Assembly: GCA_002633005.1 (NCBI GenBank)
Contig: NMRA01000130.1
Location: forward strand, 67,577-131,576
Reading direction: 5' to 3'
Length of the DNA stretch: 64,000 nucleotides
Origin: Phoronis australis
Lineage: Eukaryota; Phoronida; Phoronidae
Shown here one piece after another: positions 40,301-46,300 of the stretch (position 1 is its first letter; each line of letters opens with the position of its first letter). The position numbers were made by a program, and so were the translations under genes. The notes under the pieces are model-generated. The model saw only the letters and a program-made list of their open reading frames with translations. It was not told the origin of the DNA and made no database searches.

Positions 40301-43300
40301 CCAAATTTCGTTTGCTATAAATGCTCGTGATGAAATCTCAGTTGCCAGTTTCAAAGGTATGATTTTGTTTTCGTTTTATGCAACGTTTGTCGCGAAAGTC
40401 ATATTTTTGATAGACCCCCAGACAAAAGTGAAACCTTTTAAAACCAGCCCTAACAACACTTTGGAGAACATGACATAAAACATAGTATCTGAAAGTTTTA
40501 TTCAAGTACGATCTGCCATTTTTTAAGATATAAATATGTTCTGAAGTTAGCCAAATTTGGACAATTTCTTCGGGTTCTTCAAAACCTTAGCGGCAGAGCT
40601 GTAACAAGTACAAGACTTGGTGTTAGAAAATGGATGAAGTGACCCTGAGGTAAGTATCAATGTGAGACAGACGGATGGAATTTAAAAGGAACATAATGAA
40701 CCTTGCCAGTCAAGAGTGGCTCTTATACAGAGATGAGAAATCGTTAGCTCACATAATCCGATATTCAAGGCAAGACAATACATTTTAAAAGAAAATTAAA
40801 TAGAACACTCAGTTAAAACAAACATTTAATGCAAGTTCACACCAACACAAACTCGCACAAACACACACATGCATGCACGTACGCACGTCAAGCCCCTTTG
40901 ACAATAACACAATACTGCCAACAGAGGTCACACTTGTCTGTGCAAGACTAACTGCCTCACTTTCAGCAACTTTTTAACAAGTCCTTGTTCGAAGCAGCTA
41001 TGCGTAAATGCACATTTTGTAACACTCAACACATTACAACCTTTTTCATAGAAATAATGAAATCATAAGGATTGGCATGTCTGTTTAAAGAGCCAGCTGA
41101 CACCTATAATCTGCATAAATTCAGACTTCTTCAACCCAACACTGCCGTTTCCTCGCTCATTCAGCTAAAGCCTACCGTGTAAGTTGCGGAGCTGGAGTTC
41201 CCGAAGACCAATCTTCTCGTCATTCTTATCATAATTCATCGCCACATAGAGGCTATACGCGCGTGTTCGATTCTCCTTAACGTCCTGAATTTTTAACGTC
41301 TCCATGCCACGAATGATCGAGAGGTTGTGCAGCGGTATGCTGCGCACTTTGTTGAATGCGATCAAAACGTAACCAGTGACGACTTGAATGGATGACAGGA
41401 AGTGCAGCTTGTTGTCGTCACTCTCTTTCAGATACGTGATCTCCAGGTTTCCATCTATAAATGTGCAGTTGCGATCGTAGAAAAGCTTTAGGTTCTTATA
41501 GCTGTCTGGCTGGGATGTGAACCGCTTCTTAGTTCCGGGACACACTATGGAGAGAAATGGAGGCAATGGTTAGGAGAGAAAACATGACATATTTAGACAC
41601 ACCACATACAGCTCACTCCAGAACAACTTGCACTAATGCAACTTACACCACCTTTAAGTGGAGCGTCCATGCACACGTATCTGATAACTACCTGGTAAGT
41701 GCGTGACAATGCTGATGTGAATACAGCGCGCAATGAAACGACCCGTCTGTATGTAAGCACAGTTGGTAATTACTTCTGCCTTGNTGGCAATATGTGACCA
41801 CATATAAATATGTAGGCGCATATAAAAGAAGCTACAATGACAGCAAGACAATAGAATTAATGACACGACCAAATTTCGTTTGCTATAAATGCTAGTGATG
41901 AAATCTCAGTTACCAGTTTCAAAGGTATGATTTTGTTTTCGTTTTATGCAACGTTTGTCGCGAAAGTCATATTTTTGATAGACCCCCAGACAAAAGTGAA
42001 ACCTTTTAAAACCATCCCTAACAACACTTTGGAGAACATGACATAAAGTATAGTATCTGAAAGTTTTATTTAAGTACGATCTGCCATTTTTTAAGATATT
42101 ATGTTCTGAAGTTAGTCAAATTTGGACAATTTCTTCAGGTTCTTCAAAACCTTAGCGGCAGAGCTGTAACAAGTACAAGACTTGGTGTTAGAAAATGGAC
42201 GAAGTGACCCTGAGGTAAGTATCAATGTGAGACAGACGGATGGAATTTAAAAGGAACATAATGAACCTTGGCAGTCAAGAGTGGCTCTTATACACAGATG
42301 AGAAATCGTTAGCTCACATAATCCGATATTCAAGGCAAGACAATACATTTTAAAAGAAAATTAAATAGAACACTCAGTTAAAACAAACATTTAAGGCAAG
42401 TTCACACCAACACAAACTCGCACAAACACAGGCATGAATGCACGTACGCACGTCAAACCCCTTCACCAATAACACAATACTGCCAACAGAGGTCACACTT
42501 GTATGTGCAAGACTCTAACTGCCTCCCTTTCAGCAACTTTTTAACAAGTCCTCGTTCTAAGCAGCTATGCGTAAATGCACATTTTGTAACACTCAACACA
42601 TTAAAACCTTTTTCATAGAAATAACGAAATCATAAGGATTGGCGTATCTGTTTAAAGAGCCAGCTGACAGCTATAATCTGCATAAATTCAGACTTCTTCA
42701 ACCCAACACTGCCGTTTCCTTGCTCCATTCAGCTAAAGCCTACCGTGTAAGTTGCGGAGCTGGAGTTCCCGAAGACCAATCTTCTCGTCATTCTTATCAT
42801 AATTCATCGCCACGTAGAGACTATATGCGCGTGTTCGATTCTCCTTAACGTCCTGAATTTTTAACGTCTCCATGCCACGAATGATCGAGAGGTTGTGCAG
42901 CGGTATGCTGCGTACTTTGTTGAATGCGATCAAAACGTAACCAGTGACGACTTGAATGGATGACAGGAAGTGCAGCTTGTTGTCGTCACTCTCTTTCAGA
43001 TACGTGATCTCCAGGTTTCCATCTATAAATGTGCAGTTGCGATCGTAGAAAAGCTTTAGGTTCTTATAGCTGTCTGGCTGGGATGTGAACCGCTTCTTAG
43101 TTCCGGGACACACTATGGAGAGAAATGGAGGCAATGGTTAGGAGAGAAAACATGACATATTTAGACACACCACATACAGCTCACTCCAGAACAACTTGCA
43201 CTAATGCAACTTGCACCACCTTTAAGTGGAGCGTCCATGCACACATATCTGATAACTACATGGTAAGTGCGTGACAATCCTGATGTGAATATAGCGCGTA

Positions 43301-46300
43301 ATGAGACGACCCGTCTGTATGTAAGCACAGTTGGTAATTACTTCTGCCTTGTCCCAACTTTGCAGCCACANCTCGATAAGGTGAAGTAAGTTGTCACAAG
43401 TGGGTCAAGTTGCACCAGTTTCATCGTGTTCACACAGCCTCCAAACCTAGCAACAACATGTTCCAAGGGTAACTTGTTCTAGGGCAAGTCTGCGTGTGGA
43501 CTGCACTTAAGACAGTACAACAGCATTAACTGGACAATAATGAGAAAATGACACAAGCCGAGATCAGAAAAATACAGCCAGTTTGTTCCTAAGACACAAA
43601 AATGCAGGATCCAAATATTGACGGTACGACATATTTTTGAAAAATTATACTACAAGCAGGTACGGAAATATGAACAACTGCCCGGTGATTACTTTTTAAG
43701 TAACTAGTAGGTCCCGTGGAATTCATACCTTGGAAAAGGGAACCGTAATAGATTTTAGTAAACACGATGAATCATTTTTCTATAGGTCATACAGTTTATA
43801 GAAGCGGATTTATATCATCAAAAGAACCAACGTTTTAATAATTTAAATCATAATCAGATTGTATCATTTCCATTGATTTATTATCAACACAACTGTAAAG
43901 ATCCTTTACATAAACATACAACGGTGCATTGTCACGGTTAGATGCAGTACAAAAACATGATAAATTAATAATGACCTTTACAGCAGTGACACAAAGTAAT
44001 TCTGATATCTTGCCGATGTCAGGCAAAGTTCATGTTAAAAACACAAGGCGAATCGTGGACGCAGTAACAAAATGCACAAAACATGACTCTTCAGTTATTT
44101 TATTAGACAAAATAATTATCAAGGTTGTACTTTAATGTTTTGAAAGAAGGCTCACTTGATAAAAATGTGAAAAATTCACCAAATGTTGTCTTACCTTGGA
44201 ATAGCAGTTCTTTATAGTTGTTTTGAGGGAAATTCAACAAATTAAACCTCCATTATGCACTTGAATACCGTAATAGATTAGAAAACAAATGTGTTTTAAT
44301 GACTTTTCAAAAACTGTATCTCAACTCATCACAATTTCACCAAGGCAACCAACACGCAACATAGTACACAAATGGAGATGTCAAATATGCCAACAACACA
44401 GCAGAAACTGTATTAACTCAAACTGAAGAAATTCTGTGGGAAGAAATTTTACAAAACAGAAAAAAATGCATTTGTCTACTGCACCCTAAACTGAAGCATG
44501 CACATATTGAAATTTATTTCCATTATTTGCATTATTGCGCAATTATTTGCATTATTGCATAATTATCCTGAACTAGGGCTGGACATAACGAGACGCAGGT
44601 CGCACTTGCGACCTATAATTTGGAAAAGTGAGCCGATATTTTGGCCAACTCACATTAACGGCATGTGTGCGACTTGGAGATTACAACTCCTGTAAGTGGA
44701 GTCACATCCTCCCAAAATGCCCGAGCAGTGTTATTTTTTAGTCGAATGGCAAAGTACAGGTGCTGCCACACTGAAAGTTGCCCCCCATAGCAGTCGGGAC
44801 TTTGTCTGCGAGCTGTGATTTCTGCCAGGTCGCAAAGAACGACATGGTAGTTTTCATATTGTCAAGGACAGTAAACCACAACTAGGATAAAATGTTTAGC
44901 ATTTCAACTATAAACAACCTTTTGGAAAATTCTTATTTTTTCACTTTTTGTGATTAAATAAATTTCCATCTCCAAAAACAGAAAATTTATCTTTAAAAGA
45001 CACTTTAAAAGTACACATGGAAACACATAATAAAACCAAAGATAAAGATGCCTTTTTTCTGTCCAGTCACTTTAAACATATTTTTTGTGAGTTCTTAACC
45101 GAAGAGCTTCAACGTTTAAAAACATTTCTATGACCAAGCAACCCCAAATGCGTGTTATAGTCAGAAGGTAAAGTTGTAATCATTACACATAATCCAGAGC
45201 GACCGAGTATCTGTCAAGAAATTTACCAACATTCACCTCCACGCCATCTTCCCAGAATTCCCACGCAAAGGTAATCTTGTCACCTGAACAAAATGTCACC
45301 ACTCGGCACCCAAGGAGGTGAACTGGGGTTACCAGACTTGTACTCACAGAAACGGTCAGTGTTTTGTCCCAATACTGACCTATTTTTAACGGAATTCTCT
45401 GCACACCGGTTTTGAATTTCATGGCTGGTCAACTTCCAAAAGATAGATGATTGGTTTTTGACCAGTTGAGGTTTCATACAATGTTCTTGGTAACAGAAAG
45501 TCCTTTCACGGTAAAAAAGTTATGAGTAAAAAGCCTGATTTGCGTTTTGGGCAGCTAACCAGAGTGAGATCAGCAGCTTTAAACATATCAAATAACATGT
45601 TAATAAAATGATAGGTTACAATGTAATCACGAACACAACACATCATTCTATATTTTATAACCCACATCATAGTATCTTATGTCATAATGATTCTGTTACA
45701 GTTCAGGGAAACCCAACTTGCCACCTAAGTCAATCAGGTTTCATATTTAGGAAGAGAAGAGTTAGACTGAGACGTGATGTTGTTTGGACATCCTGATAAT
45801 TACGGATAATCCATCTTAGGTGGAATCAGGGCGGTCCCAGGAGCCCATCTGCAAACGCAATCAAAGTCACAAACAAGAGAAATGAAGAGCATTGATTTAC
45901 ACCCACTGTGTACACCGTAGACATCGCATATACAAGAGATAGTTATTATTTTAAATACTCTTACAAAATGGAACAATGCCAGCAAACTTAACAATAGCTT
46001 CAAGGGGGACATGTCCTCAGAAAATTGTGAATGGGTTCCTTACCCCCTTTAAAACATTCTGGATCCATAACTGCTTCCAGGTATGGCTCACCTTTTGTAC
46101 TGGATACAAGTTAAAATACTGAATAGTCATGAATGCTGTGGATATAGAGGAAAATAATTCCACTGCACTGTTAGCTGATTATCTTGACAACCCCAAATGT
46201 TGAGCCCTCAGTGATGGCGAGTGATCAGTTGAATAGCGAATATCAAGCAAATACCATGAGCAGCGAAAACGTTTGCAAGTTTTAATGGCCAAATGTTAGA

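Noticed and set aside
45965-46012. [16 protein letters not shown] followed by GTAAGA, a neat signal-peptide exon candidate for EGFR
   Set aside because: It ends in phase 0, while the L1 exon needs phase 1; no linking exon was found.
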